Positions 25,192 through 33,552 of a stretch of 64,000 bases of DNA are shown here, piece after piece; positions within the stretch are counted from its first letter, which is position 1; every line of letters begins with the position of its first letter. The notes under the pieces were generated by a model. It saw only the letters and a program-made list of their open reading frames with translations, was not told the origin of the DNA and did not search any database. The position numbers were made by a program, and so were the translations under genes. This stretch comes from Whitmania pigra (lineage: Eukaryota; Annelida; Clitellata; Hirudinida; Haemopidae), in assembly GCA_021613335.1 (NCBI GenBank), contig JAJTWR010000431.1:496001-560000 (forward strand), given 5' to 3'.

Positions 25192-26031
25192 ATGGCGGGC
25201 ACATTGTTTCTCGTCGCGACGCCCATCGGAAACTTGGGCGACTTCACCGCGCGAGCCAAAGAAGTTTTGCAGAGCGTCGCGCTCGTCATCTGCGAAGACA
25301 CGCGCCATTCGCGGATACTGCTGGACGAATTCGGCATCACCACCGCCACCACGAGCCTCCCGGCCTTCGCCGAGAAAGCGCGCCTAGGCCGCCTCGTGGA
25401 GCGGCTTGCGGGCGGCGAAGACTTAGCGCTCATCTCCGACGCCGGTAGCCCCGCCCTCTGCGACCCGGGAGAAGCCCTCGCGGCGGCGGCCCTCGCCGCT
25501 GGCGCCGAGGTGCGGCCCGTGCCGGGTCCCAGCGCCCTCGTTGCGGCACTCACCGCGTCGGGCCTCCCGGCGAGCCGCTTCCACTTTCTCGGCTTTTTGC
25601 CCCGCGCCGCCGGCGAGGCGCGGGCGATGCTTCAGGAAGTCAAAGCGCTGCGCGCCACCCTAGCCTTCTACGAGTCGCCGCGCCGCCTCGAGCGGACCCT
25701 CGAACTCGCGATTGAAGTCCTCGGCGACGCTCGCCGGGCCTGCATCGCCCGCGAGCTCACCAAAATTCACGAGGAGTTCTTGCGGGGGACTTTGGGCGAG
25801 CTCCTGCAGCGCACCCGGGAGCGGGAGCTCAAGGGCGAGGTCGTCCTCCTCTGCGAGGGTGCGCCCGCGACACGCGAGAAAATCGACGAAGAGGCGCTCT
25901 CGGAGCGCATCCGGGCGGCCTTGGCGGAGGGCCTGCTCGTGAAGGAAGCCGCCCGGCGGGTCGCCGAGGAATGCGACCTACCAGTGCGGGAAGTGTATGC
26001 CCGAGCGCTGGCGCTCCGGGGTGGGGGCTAA
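25192..26031 (+). CDS. rsmI: 16S rRNA (cytidine1402-2'-O)-methyltransferase
   Basis: The 279-residue protein is a tetrapyrrole-methylase-fold enzyme: LFLVATPIGNLGDFTARA near the N-terminus, VICEDTRHSRILLDEFG, DAGSPALCDPGEAL and PGPSALVAALTASGLP are all family signatures. RsmI methylates the ribose of C1402 in 16S rRNA using SAM. It lies between yraN and glyQ on the same strand. Length fits the family. Confidence 0.94.
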   Translation: MAGTLFLVATPIGNLGDFTARAKEVLQSVALVICEDTRHSRILLDEFGITTATTSLPAFAEKARLGRLVERLAGGEDLALISDAGSPALCDPGEALAAAALAAGAEVRPVPGPSALVAALTASGLPASRFHFLGFLPRAAGEARAMLQEVKALRATLAFYESPRRLERTLELAIEVLGDARRACIARELTKIHEEFLRGTLGELLQRTRERELKGEVVLLCEGAPATREKIDEEALSERIRAALAEGLLVKEAARRVAEECDLPVREVYARALALRGGG

Positions 26032-26076
26032 ATTTTCGCGCCCTATTGACCCGAGAAACCCCTATATGGGCGACGC

Positions 26077-27048
26077 ATGTATTTTCAGGAACTCATCCAA
26101 CGCCTCCAGGCGTATTGGGCGGAGCTCGGCTGTATCGTCGCTCAGCCTTACGACATGGAGGTCGGCGCCGGGACGATGGCTCCCGCGACCTTCTTGCGGG
26201 CGCTCGGCCCCGAGCCTTGGAACATCGCCTACGTGCAGCCCTCGCGCCGCCCCGGCGACGGTCGCTTCGGCGAGAATCCAAACCGCCTCTTTCAGCACCA
26301 CCAGTTTCAAGTGCTCCTGAAGCCCTCCCCGGCCAACGTGCAAGAGCTGTACTTGTCGTCGATGCGGGCCATCGGCGTCGACCCGCTGGAGCACGACCTG
26401 CGCTTCGTGGAAGACGACTGGGAGTCGCCGACGCTCGGCGCCTGGGGACTCGGCTGGGAAGTCTGGTGCGACGGCATGGAAGTCACCCAGTTCACGTACT
26501 TCCAGCAGTGCGGCGGCTACGAGTGCCGGCCGGTCTGCGCAGAGCTCACCTACGGCCTCGAGCGCATCGCCGCGATGCTCCAAAAAGTCGAGAGCGTCTA
26601 CGACATCACCTGGGTGAAGGGCGTGAAGTACCGCGAGCTCTTCCACATGAATGAAGTCGAGATGTCCCAGTACGCCCTGCGCGACGCGAGCACCGAACAG
26701 CTCTTCGCGCAATTCGAGAGCTGCGAGGCCGAGTGCGCGCGCCTCGTCGGCGAACGGGCCCTCGCGCTCCCGGCCTACGACTATGCGCTCAAATGCAGCC
26801 ACGCCTTCAACCTGCTCGACGCCCGCGGCGCCATTTCAGTCACCGAGCGCGCCCAGTACATCAAGCGCGTCCGCGACAATGCACGCCTCTGCGCCACCGG
26901 CTACCTGAAGGCCCGCGCGAAGCTCGGCTACCCACTCATGAAAACCGACTGGGTCGTCGGCGAGCACCCGCCGTCGGAAAACGGCCAGCGCTCCCTAGAC
27001 TACTGGTCGAATGTGTCCTTCGACGAGAGCGAGGACAAACGTGCCTGA
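26077..27048 (+). CDS. glyQ: glycine--tRNA ligase alpha subunit
   Basis: The 323-residue alpha subunit of the bacterial tetrameric glycyl-tRNA synthetase contains the class II core: [59 protein letters not shown] and [12 protein letters not shown]. It forms glycyl-adenylate and charges tRNA-Gly with GlyS. The ATG at 26077 is the only sensible start. Its stop (27046-27048) overlaps the glyS GTG by 8 nt. Confidence 0.96.
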   Translation: MYFQELIQRLQAYWAELGCIVAQPYDMEVGAGTMAPATFLRALGPEPWNIAYVQPSRRPGDGRFGENPNRLFQHHQFQVLLKPSPANVQELYLSSMRAIGVDPLEHDLRFVEDDWESPTLGAWGLGWEVWCDGMEVTQFTYFQQCGGYECRPVCAELTYGLERIAAMLQKVESVYDITWVKGVKYRELFHMNEVEMSQYALRDASTEQLFAQFESCEAECARLVGERALALPAYDYALKCSHAFNLLDARGAISVTERAQYIKRVRDNARLCATGYLKARAKLGYPLMKTDWVVGEHPPSENGQRSLDYWSNVSFDESEDKRA

Positions 27049-29122
27049 ATTGCTCTTCGAAGTCGGAAGCGAGGAGCTTCCGGCCCGCTTTGTCGACCCG
27101 GCGCTCGCAGCGTTGCAGGAGGGCTTTGTTGCCGCAGCCGCCGAAGCGCGCCTCCCCCACGGCGCTGTCGGCGCCTACGGCACGCCCCGGCGAATTGCCA
27201 TTCTCGTCCGTGGCCTCAGCGCCAGCACCGAAGCTGCCCACAAGCAAGTCACCGGCCCGTCCATTCGCGCCGCCTTCGACGCGCAAGGCGCCCCGACCGT
27301 CGCCGCCACCAAGTTCGCCGCGAGCGTTGGCCGAAGCGTGGTCGAGCTCTCCCGCGTGACGACGCCCAAGGGCGAATACCTCGCCGCCGACGTGACCGAG
27401 CCCGGTCGCCCCGCGCGCGAACTCCTGCCGGAACTCCTCCTCAAAGTGTTGAAGCAGATTCGCTTTCCCAAAGCGATGCGCTGGGGCGAAGGCGATGTAA
27501 CCTACGGCCGCCCGCTGCGCTGGATGGTGGCCTTGTACGACGGCGACATCCTGCCGCTGTCCTACGGCGACATCGAGAGCGGCCGCGAAACCCGCGGGCA
27601 CCGCTTCCACGCCCCGGCCCCGCTCCCGCTCGCCAAGCCCGCCGACTACGAAGCGGCCCTCGCACGCGCGCAAGTCATCGCCGACCCGCAGGCACGCCGG
27701 AAGCTCCTCTTGGAGCGCCTGTCCGCGAAGGCTGCCCAGGCCAAGGCCAAGCTCGTGGAAGACGAAGACCTCCTCGCGCAAGTGGTGAACCTCGTCGAAG
27801 ACCCGCATCCGGTCGTCGGCAGCTTCGCCGAGCGCCACCTGGACCTGCCTCGGGAAGTCCTCATCCAAGAGATGAAGACCCACCAGCGCTACTTCGCCCT
27901 CGCCGATAGCTCAGGCCGCCTCTTGCCCCGCTTCATCGCGGTGTCGAATACGTCGGTGCGCGACGAAGCGCTCTCCATCGCTGGCTACGAGCGGGTGCTC
28001 GCCGCGCGCCTCACCGACGCTCGCTTCTTCTTCGACGAAGACCGCACGATGCCGCTCCTTGAGCGCGCCAAGCGCCTCGTGCGCCGCACCTTTTTTGCGC
28101 CGTTGGGCTCGATGGCCGACAAGTCCGCACGCATCGGCGCGCTCGCCGAAAAGCTCGCGAAGCTCGTCGGGCGCGAGAGCGCCACGCCGACCATCCACCG
28201 CGCGGCCCCGCTCGCGAAGGCCGACCTCGAAAGCGGCATGGTCGGAGAGTTCCCAGAGCTGCAAGGCATCATGGGGCGGGAGTACGCGCTGCACGACGGC
28301 GAGAGCGCCGAGGTGGCCACCGCCATCGCCGAGCACTACCTGCCCCGCCACGCGGGCGATGCGCTCCCGACGACCGATGCCGGAGCGCTCATCGGCCTTG
28401 CGGACCGCTTTGACGCGCTCGTCGGCCTCTTCGCCTTGGGCAAGCGGCCGACCGGTGCCAAAGACGAGGCCGGTCTGCGCCGCGCCTGCCTCGGCGCCAT
28501 CCACATCATCCTCTCGCGCGGCTACCGCCTTCCGCTCGCTGCCGCACTGACTGAGGCACAGGCGCTCTACGCCGACGCCTTTGCGCGGCTGCGCAAACCG
28601 CCCCAGCGGCTCACCGAGGAGCTCCTGGAGTTCTTCCGCGGCCGCCTCGATGTGCTCTTCGCCGCGCGAGCGCGGCCAGACCTCGTCGCCGCGGTGCTCG
28701 CCGCTGGCGCCGACGACATCCTCGCCGCCGACCGGCGGCTCACGGCGCTACTCAGCTTCTCCGAGCACGCGGCGTTCCCGCAGCTCGTCCAGACCTTCAA
28801 GCGGATCCGAAACATCTTGGAGAAGTCGAAGGCGAGCGAACTGCTCGAAACCCCGGAGTCCGCGCTCCTCGAAGCTGGTGCCGAGCGAGAGTTTGCTGCC
28901 GCAGTCGCTACGAGCGAGCCGCTCGTGAAAGCGGCCATGCGCGAAGAGCGCTACGCCGACGCGTTCCTCGCTCTCGCGGCACTCGCCGCTCCGGTCGCCG
29001 CATTCTTTGAAGCAGTCCTCGTCATGGCCGAGGAACCACGCCTCCGCCAGAATCGCCTCCGTTTGCTGGCACAAGCCCAGCGGTTGCTCGATGGGCTCGT
29101 CGTTCTTTCGGAGGTGCAATGA
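27041..29122 (+). CDS. glyS: glycine--tRNA ligase beta subunit
   Basis: The 693-residue beta subunit begins [20 protein letters not shown], the family's diagnostic N-terminus, at a GTG (27041) that overlaps glyQ by 8 nt. Other landmarks are [35 protein letters not shown], and [17 protein letters not shown] (tRNA-binding and HD-like regions). The open frame extends 30 nt upstream but without family sequence. The stop overlaps the ATG of a lipoprotein gene, an unusual coupling of a translation gene to envelope genes. Confidence 0.95.
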   Translation: MPELLFEVGSEELPARFVDPALAALQEGFVAAAAEARLPHGAVGAYGTPRRIAILVRGLSASTEAAHKQVTGPSIRAAFDAQGAPTVAATKFAASVGRSVVELSRVTTPKGEYLAADVTEPGRPARELLPELLLKVLKQIRFPKAMRWGEGDVTYGRPLRWMVALYDGDILPLSYGDIESGRETRGHRFHAPAPLPLAKPADYEAALARAQVIADPQARRKLLLERLSAKAAQAKAKLVEDEDLLAQVVNLVEDPHPVVGSFAERHLDLPREVLIQEMKTHQRYFALADSSGRLLPRFIAVSNTSVRDEALSIAGYERVLAARLTDARFFFDEDRTMPLLERAKRLVRRTFFAPLGSMADKSARIGALAEKLAKLVGRESATPTIHRAAPLAKADLESGMVGEFPELQGIMGREYALHDGESAEVATAIAEHYLPRHAGDALPTTDAGALIGLADRFDALVGLFALGKRPTGAKDEAGLRRACLGAIHIILSRGYRLPLAAALTEAQALYADAFARLRKPPQRLTEELLEFFRGRLDVLFAARARPDLVAAVLAAGADDILAADRRLTALLSFSEHAAFPQLVQTFKRIRNILEKSKASELLETPESALLEAGAEREFAAAVATSEPLVKAAMREERYADAFLALAALAAPVAAFFEAVLVMAEEPRLRQNRLRLLAQAQRLLDGLVVLSEVQ

Positions 29123-30576
29123 ATTCACGCATCGCAACACTCGCGCTTGGCGCCCTGCTGCTCGCTTGCGAGACCTACGCCCCCGCGGCGATTCCCACAA
29201 ACCGCCTGTACTACCCGACGGGGCTCCAACTCATCGAGCGCGCCGGGTCCGCGAATGGCACCCTCGTGGTGGCGAGTGCAAACTTCGACAAGCGCTTCGC
29301 GAGCGGCTGGGTGACGGCCATCGACCTCGATGCGGTCCGGACCGACGCCGGTGTGGGACTCCCGAGCTTCGGCACGGTGCCAAGCCAAGGGCCGCTGCAA
29401 CTCACCGACTTGGGCGCCACCCAGACCATCGGCATTTCCAGCTTTTCCGGGCAAATGGGCAAGCTCGCGCTCGCTTCGCAGCGCTACCGCCTCGTCATCC
29501 CCACCCGCTCGGAAGGCATGCAGGTGATGGGTGTGGACCTCGCAGTAACGACCGACGGCGGCGTCGAGCTCTCGTGTTTCCCAGGGCCGCCCAAAGGCTA
29601 CGAGAAGCAGTGCTGGCGGATGGCGCCAACGCTCGTGCCTGCGGCGCTCCTGTCGAGCACCTCCGGTGTTCCTCGCGCTCCCGGCCCGTTCGGGGTTGGC
29701 ATTGGTGTGCGCACCTGCACAGCCGACGCCGACTGTGGCTCGCGGGCAAGTTGCAAAGCCGGAAAGTGCGTCACCTTCCTTGGGGACCCCTTTGCGGACA
29801 TCTGGGTGACCCACATCCAACAGGCCGACTCCCCCTACGGCTCCGGACTCAACTACCAAGGCTTCGCGGTGCGGCTTGAAAGCGACCGGCTCCAACTCAA
29901 CGACGCCTCGCAGTACGTGTACCTCGGTACCAGCGCGAGCTCGGCGGTGGCCGTCGGCCAGCGCTGGGTCTACGTCTCGGGGCGCTTTGGCAGCGGCACC
30001 ACGAGCTTGCTGAAAATCATCGACTCGAAAGCTGCGCCGGATGCGGGAGTGCTCGCAGTCGGCCTCGAAAGCTACTTCGCCGCGCTCGACACCCGCAGCG
30101 TGGCGCTCAACGCCGACGAGAGCCAGCTCTACATCATCGCTCGCTCCCCCGACGTCCTCTTCGAGGTCGCCCTCAGCTCCACCAAAACCGCAAGCCCCGG
30201 CGTGGTCCTCGGCCGTTCGACTCCGCTCTGTTCCGGAGCTACCGAGATGCAGCTCTTGTCGCGGGGCCCCGGCGCTGACCTCGTCGCCATCACCTGCTCC
30301 GGCGCCGGCTTGGTAGTGTTCTACGATCAAGGCGCTGGACAGATTACCGGGCAGATATCTGCGGTGGGAACGCAGCCCTTCGGAATTGTCGCCCAGCGGT
30401 ACGGCCCTGGAGCCCGCTTCTTTGTGAGCAACTTCTCCGACGGACAAATCGCGGTCATCGACGTAGCGGACCTCGCACGGCCTTGGCAGGCGCGAATTGT
30501 CGCCAAAATCGGCCGCAAACAGACCTGCCTCACAGCGACGGTGAAGACGCCAGAGTGCACCGGAGACGACCTATGA
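29119..30576 (+). CDS. large lipoprotein, probable beta-propeller-like
   Basis: The 485-residue protein starts [20 protein letters not shown], a lipoprotein signal with lipobox LLLAC. The mature part has repeated beta-rich segments with tripeptides of the type YVYLGTSAS, RWVYVSGRFG and LYIIARSPD, which resemble the blades of propeller proteins. One Cys pair cluster (CTADADCGSRASCKAGKC) inserts near residue 200, a small disulfide module of the kind used heavily by the Cys-rich family further along. I do not recognise a function. ATG overlaps glyS by 4 nt, and the stop overlaps the next lipoprotein by 4 nt. Confidence 0.7.
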   Translation: MNSRIATLALGALLLACETYAPAAIPTNRLYYPTGLQLIERAGSANGTLVVASANFDKRFASGWVTAIDLDAVRTDAGVGLPSFGTVPSQGPLQLTDLGATQTIGISSFSGQMGKLALASQRYRLVIPTRSEGMQVMGVDLAVTTDGGVELSCFPGPPKGYEKQCWRMAPTLVPAALLSSTSGVPRAPGPFGVGIGVRTCTADADCGSRASCKAGKCVTFLGDPFADIWVTHIQQADSPYGSGLNYQGFAVRLESDRLQLNDASQYVYLGTSASSAVAVGQRWVYVSGRFGSGTTSLLKIIDSKAAPDAGVLAVGLESYFAALDTRSVALNADESQLYIIARSPDVLFEVALSSTKTASPGVVLGRSTPLCSGATEMQLLSRGPGADLVAITCSGAGLVVFYDQGAGQITGQISAVGTQPFGIVAQRYGPGARFFVSNFSDGQIAVIDVADLARPWQARIVAKIGRKQTCLTATVKTPECTGDDL

Positions 30577-32747
30577 GACATTTCCCTTCGGGCCTCCTCC
30601 TCGCGCTCGTCGTTGGTTTCTCGATGTACGGTTGTACGCCGACCGGCGGCAGCAACATCGCCTCGCTCACGAGCGCCAAGCGCATGGTGTGGGTCGATGA
30701 ACTGCTTGCCGACGGCGGTTTCGCCAGTGGCGACGCTGGCTATGTCGGGCGCTACCTCGTCGTCGCCTCGACCGACACCAACGAACTTCGGGTACTCAAC
30801 CTCTTTCGCATTGGCCTTTCCGGTCGCGCCTACGTTCCAGCGCCGAACCCCACGGAGGCACTGTCCGTGCCCGTCGGCGACCGACCGCAGCTCTTAGCCT
30901 CAGATGTGGGTATCACCGATACCGGTCGCCGGGTCACCGGAGCCTATGTCTACGCGGCAGCAGTCGCTGGTACCGAAATCTCGGTGGTAGACGTAGCGCC
31001 GGACAAGTTCGTCAGCATGACCCGCTACCCCTTGGCGCTCGGGAGTCCAATTTCGGCGATGGTGGGCTGGATGGGAACCAAATTGACCGGGCTCCCCGCG
31101 ACGACCCGCCTCTACGTCGCGACCCTCGACGGCACCGACGGCGTCATCTCCTACCTCGAATTTCCCACCCGGGGCACCGGGCGAGGCGCGGCCATCTCGA
31201 AGGCGAGGCCAACCACCGTCATGCGTTTCCCCGGCGAGGCCGTGGTGTCGATGGTGATGCTCCCGCCCGCCTCGATACGCACCTACGACGGGAAGCCGTT
31301 CTGCGCGACGTCGTCGTGCATCGCGGTCGCGCTGCGCAAGGGTGCGACTGGCCGTTCGCTGCTCATCGACCTCGACACCAAAGAAATTGCACTCCTCGGC
31401 TTTCCCGGTCCGCTCGCGACGCTCGCCGAATCCTCCGACGGCATCCGGCTCTACGGAGTGCTCGCCCGCGACAAGTGCGACGAAGAAGCGTGCGGAGGAG
31501 TGATGGGAGTCGACACGAGCCTCGGCGCACCGCCGAAAGGGTTCGGGCTCATCAAGGACTTCACCGGACAGCCGATGCGCGCGCTCGGCCCGAGCCTCTA
31601 TCCGCGGGATGTCACCGTGGCACTCGGCGGCAGCATCTACCAGACGCTGCTCGACGCGGACGGTGGCCTCACCGCCGGTCAGCAGGAGTACGGCAGCTTG
31701 GGTATGTTCACGACCGGCGTTGGTTATGTCGTCCCGTTCGACGCGAACCTCGGCGCCCTCATCGACTTCGACGGACGGCGCCCGTCGCTCACTGCCGGGA
31801 TGCTCTACATCCCGATGGTCGACACCAACGACGCGGGTTACTTCTCCACCATCAACGCATCGGTGACCACCGACATCGTCGGCGCCCCCGACGCTTCGAG
31901 CTACTCCTCCACCCAATTCCGCTTCACGGTTACCCCCGACTCGGGCTTCACGCTCGATGGCGGCGCCACCGACGATATGACCAACATCACGCCTTCGGTG
32001 CTCACCATCGCCGACGGGTACTTCGTGAGCCAGCTCTTCTCGGCGACCTATGAGGGCATCATCGCCGGATTCTTCTCCCTAGAAGCAAAGCCGAGCGACG
32101 GCAAGAGCCTGCGCTACCCGGAGGGCTACCAGTCGCGGCTCGCGCTGGGCGACACGGTGATCTTCGCCACCTCCGACAGCGACGCTGGATACACCGACTG
32201 CGGCAGCTCGACGATTGTGGCGTTTGATGCTGGGCGCCTCGATGTGCGCGAAGTTCCCGCCGGTTGTGCGAATGCGCAAGCGGCCTATACCGTGCGCGCA
32301 GGAGCCGTGAGCCCGGTGGTCGTCGAGGGCACCATCGACGGCTATTTAGGGCGCACCGACGTGGGCCGCACGTTCACCTACGAGAAAACCTACAGCACCT
32401 ATCCCCAGAACTACGACAGCACCCACCCGGCGCTGGTGTTGCAGCTCGGCACAATCCCCCAAAAGCGCGGTTCCTACTGGGCGTTTCAGCTCGCTGGCTA
32501 CCTCGCGCCCTACTCGATGACCGTGAGCTCGTCGCTCTGTGGCTCCCCGGCCTATACCTATGTTCCCGGGTCCATACTCCTCGGCAATGCACCGACTTAC
32601 GTCAACTCCTCGACGCCGGTCTATTATTGGACAGCCTTCACCATTTATGAGGGAATGAGCGGCGTTGTTGAAATCCCGCTGCTCTTGGTTTCTGACCATT
32701 CATTCAAGTTGCTTTCCTCCGCAGACAACCTAGTGTGTTACAGATGA
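30573..32747 (+). CDS. large lipoprotein of unknown function
   Basis: The 724-residue protein starts at the ATG 30573 (ATGA overlap with the previous stop): MRHFPSGLLLALVVGFSMYGC is a lipoprotein signal with lipobox SMYGC. The frame is open for 90 nt upstream but lies inside the previous gene. The body is beta-rich, with Tyr-Val strands (GAYVYAAAVAG, TRLYVATLDG) like the previous protein, so the two may be related or work together at the outer membrane. No catalytic motif was recognised. It is transcribed with glyS and the first lipoprotein. Confidence 0.7.
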   Translation: MRHFPSGLLLALVVGFSMYGCTPTGGSNIASLTSAKRMVWVDELLADGGFASGDAGYVGRYLVVASTDTNELRVLNLFRIGLSGRAYVPAPNPTEALSVPVGDRPQLLASDVGITDTGRRVTGAYVYAAAVAGTEISVVDVAPDKFVSMTRYPLALGSPISAMVGWMGTKLTGLPATTRLYVATLDGTDGVISYLEFPTRGTGRGAAISKARPTTVMRFPGEAVVSMVMLPPASIRTYDGKPFCATSSCIAVALRKGATGRSLLIDLDTKEIALLGFPGPLATLAESSDGIRLYGVLARDKCDEEACGGVMGVDTSLGAPPKGFGLIKDFTGQPMRALGPSLYPRDVTVALGGSIYQTLLDADGGLTAGQQEYGSLGMFTTGVGYVVPFDANLGALIDFDGRRPSLTAGMLYIPMVDTNDAGYFSTINASVTTDIVGAPDASSYSSTQFRFTVTPDSGFTLDGGATDDMTNITPSVLTIADGYFVSQLFSATYEGIIAGFFSLEAKPSDGKSLRYPEGYQSRLALGDTVIFATSDSDAGYTDCGSSTIVAFDAGRLDVREVPAGCANAQAAYTVRAGAVSPVVVEGTIDGYLGRTDVGRTFTYEKTYSTYPQNYDSTHPALVLQLGTIPQKRGSYWAFQLAGYLAPYSMTVSSSLCGSPAYTYVPGSILLGNAPTYVNSSTPVYYWTAFTIYEGMSGVVEIPLLLVSDHSFKLLSSADNLVCYR

Positions 32748-32787
32748 ATCTCTTGGACAGCATCGTTGTCCTCGTCCGGGCCTGAGG

Positions 32788-33522
32788 ATGGAGTTTCCAG
32801 GAAAATCGCGCAAAGACGTCGACATCGCCGACCACCTCTGGGCCGTGTTCCACCGCATGGCTGCCCAGATGGGTGTGGATCGCGATGCGCTCATCAACCA
32901 AGCCATGTTCATGTTCGCGAGGGTCAATGGATTCCTCGAGAGCGAAGCCCAGTTGCATTCCTCGGCTTCCAAGCGCGGAACCGGCGAACATGTCTGGTCC
33001 AAGGAGAATGCGAGCCGCACGGAAACAACCCCTTCGTCACAGGCACGCGCCTCCATCGCGACTCCCTTTGCCTCTTCCGCTTCCGGCGTTGGTACCTCGG
33101 CAAAGGACTTCTCCAGCAAAGTTTTCGAGTCTGCCGCTGAAGCGGACAAGTCGCCCCGCGTCCGCGAATCCGCACTTCAACGCGATCCGCCGGACTTCGA
33201 CGAGCTGAAAGGCTCGCCCGTTGCTAGCGTTGACCGGTCCGCACAAAGCCTCTATCTCGTCCTCGCCGACGGAAAGCTCCACCGCATTGAGAAGGAGCGC
33301 TTCGTCATCGGTCGCGGCAAGCATTGCGACTGTTTCATCAGCTCCGGCAAGGTTTCGCGAGAGCACGCGCTTGTCGTTCGGGAGTTCGGCGAATACTTCA
33401 TCGAGGACTTAGGCTCGTCAAACGGCACCTGGTTCAACAAGCAGCGCATTCGTCGGCGGCGCATCGAAGACGGCGACGAATACTTCATCTGCTCCGACCA
33501 AATTAAATTCATCTATCGCTGA
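32788..33522 (+). CDS. FHA-domain protein
   Basis: The 244-residue protein has a C-terminal forkhead-associated domain (about 150-244): FVIGRGKHCDC, SGKVSREHALVV, FIEDLGSSNGTWFNKQRI contain the GR, S..H and N residues that bind phosphothreonine peptides. The N-terminal 50 residues (DVDIADHLWAVFHRMAAQMG, LINQAMFMFARVNGFL) are helical and reminiscent of a small DNA- or protein-binding fold, and the middle is a Ser/Ala-rich linker. It likely reads Ser/Thr kinase signalling. No kinase is next to it. It is 41 nt downstream of the lipoprotein gene. Confidence 0.85.
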   Translation: MEFPGKSRKDVDIADHLWAVFHRMAAQMGVDRDALINQAMFMFARVNGFLESEAQLHSSASKRGTGEHVWSKENASRTETTPSSQARASIATPFASSASGVGTSAKDFSSKVFESAAEADKSPRVRESALQRDPPDFDELKGSPVASVDRSAQSLYLVLADGKLHRIEKERFVIGRGKHCDCFISSGKVSREHALVVREFGEYFIEDLGSSNGTWFNKQRIRRRRIEDGDEYFICSDQIKFIYR

Positions 33523-33552
33523 GTTGCCGCCGATGTGATTGAGCTAGGAGCC

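Noticed and set aside
30483..30572. Longer N-terminus for the second lipoprotein (start at 30483)
   Set aside because: The ATG at 30573 gives the lipoprotein signal peptide and an ATGA overlap; the extension lies inside the previous gene.
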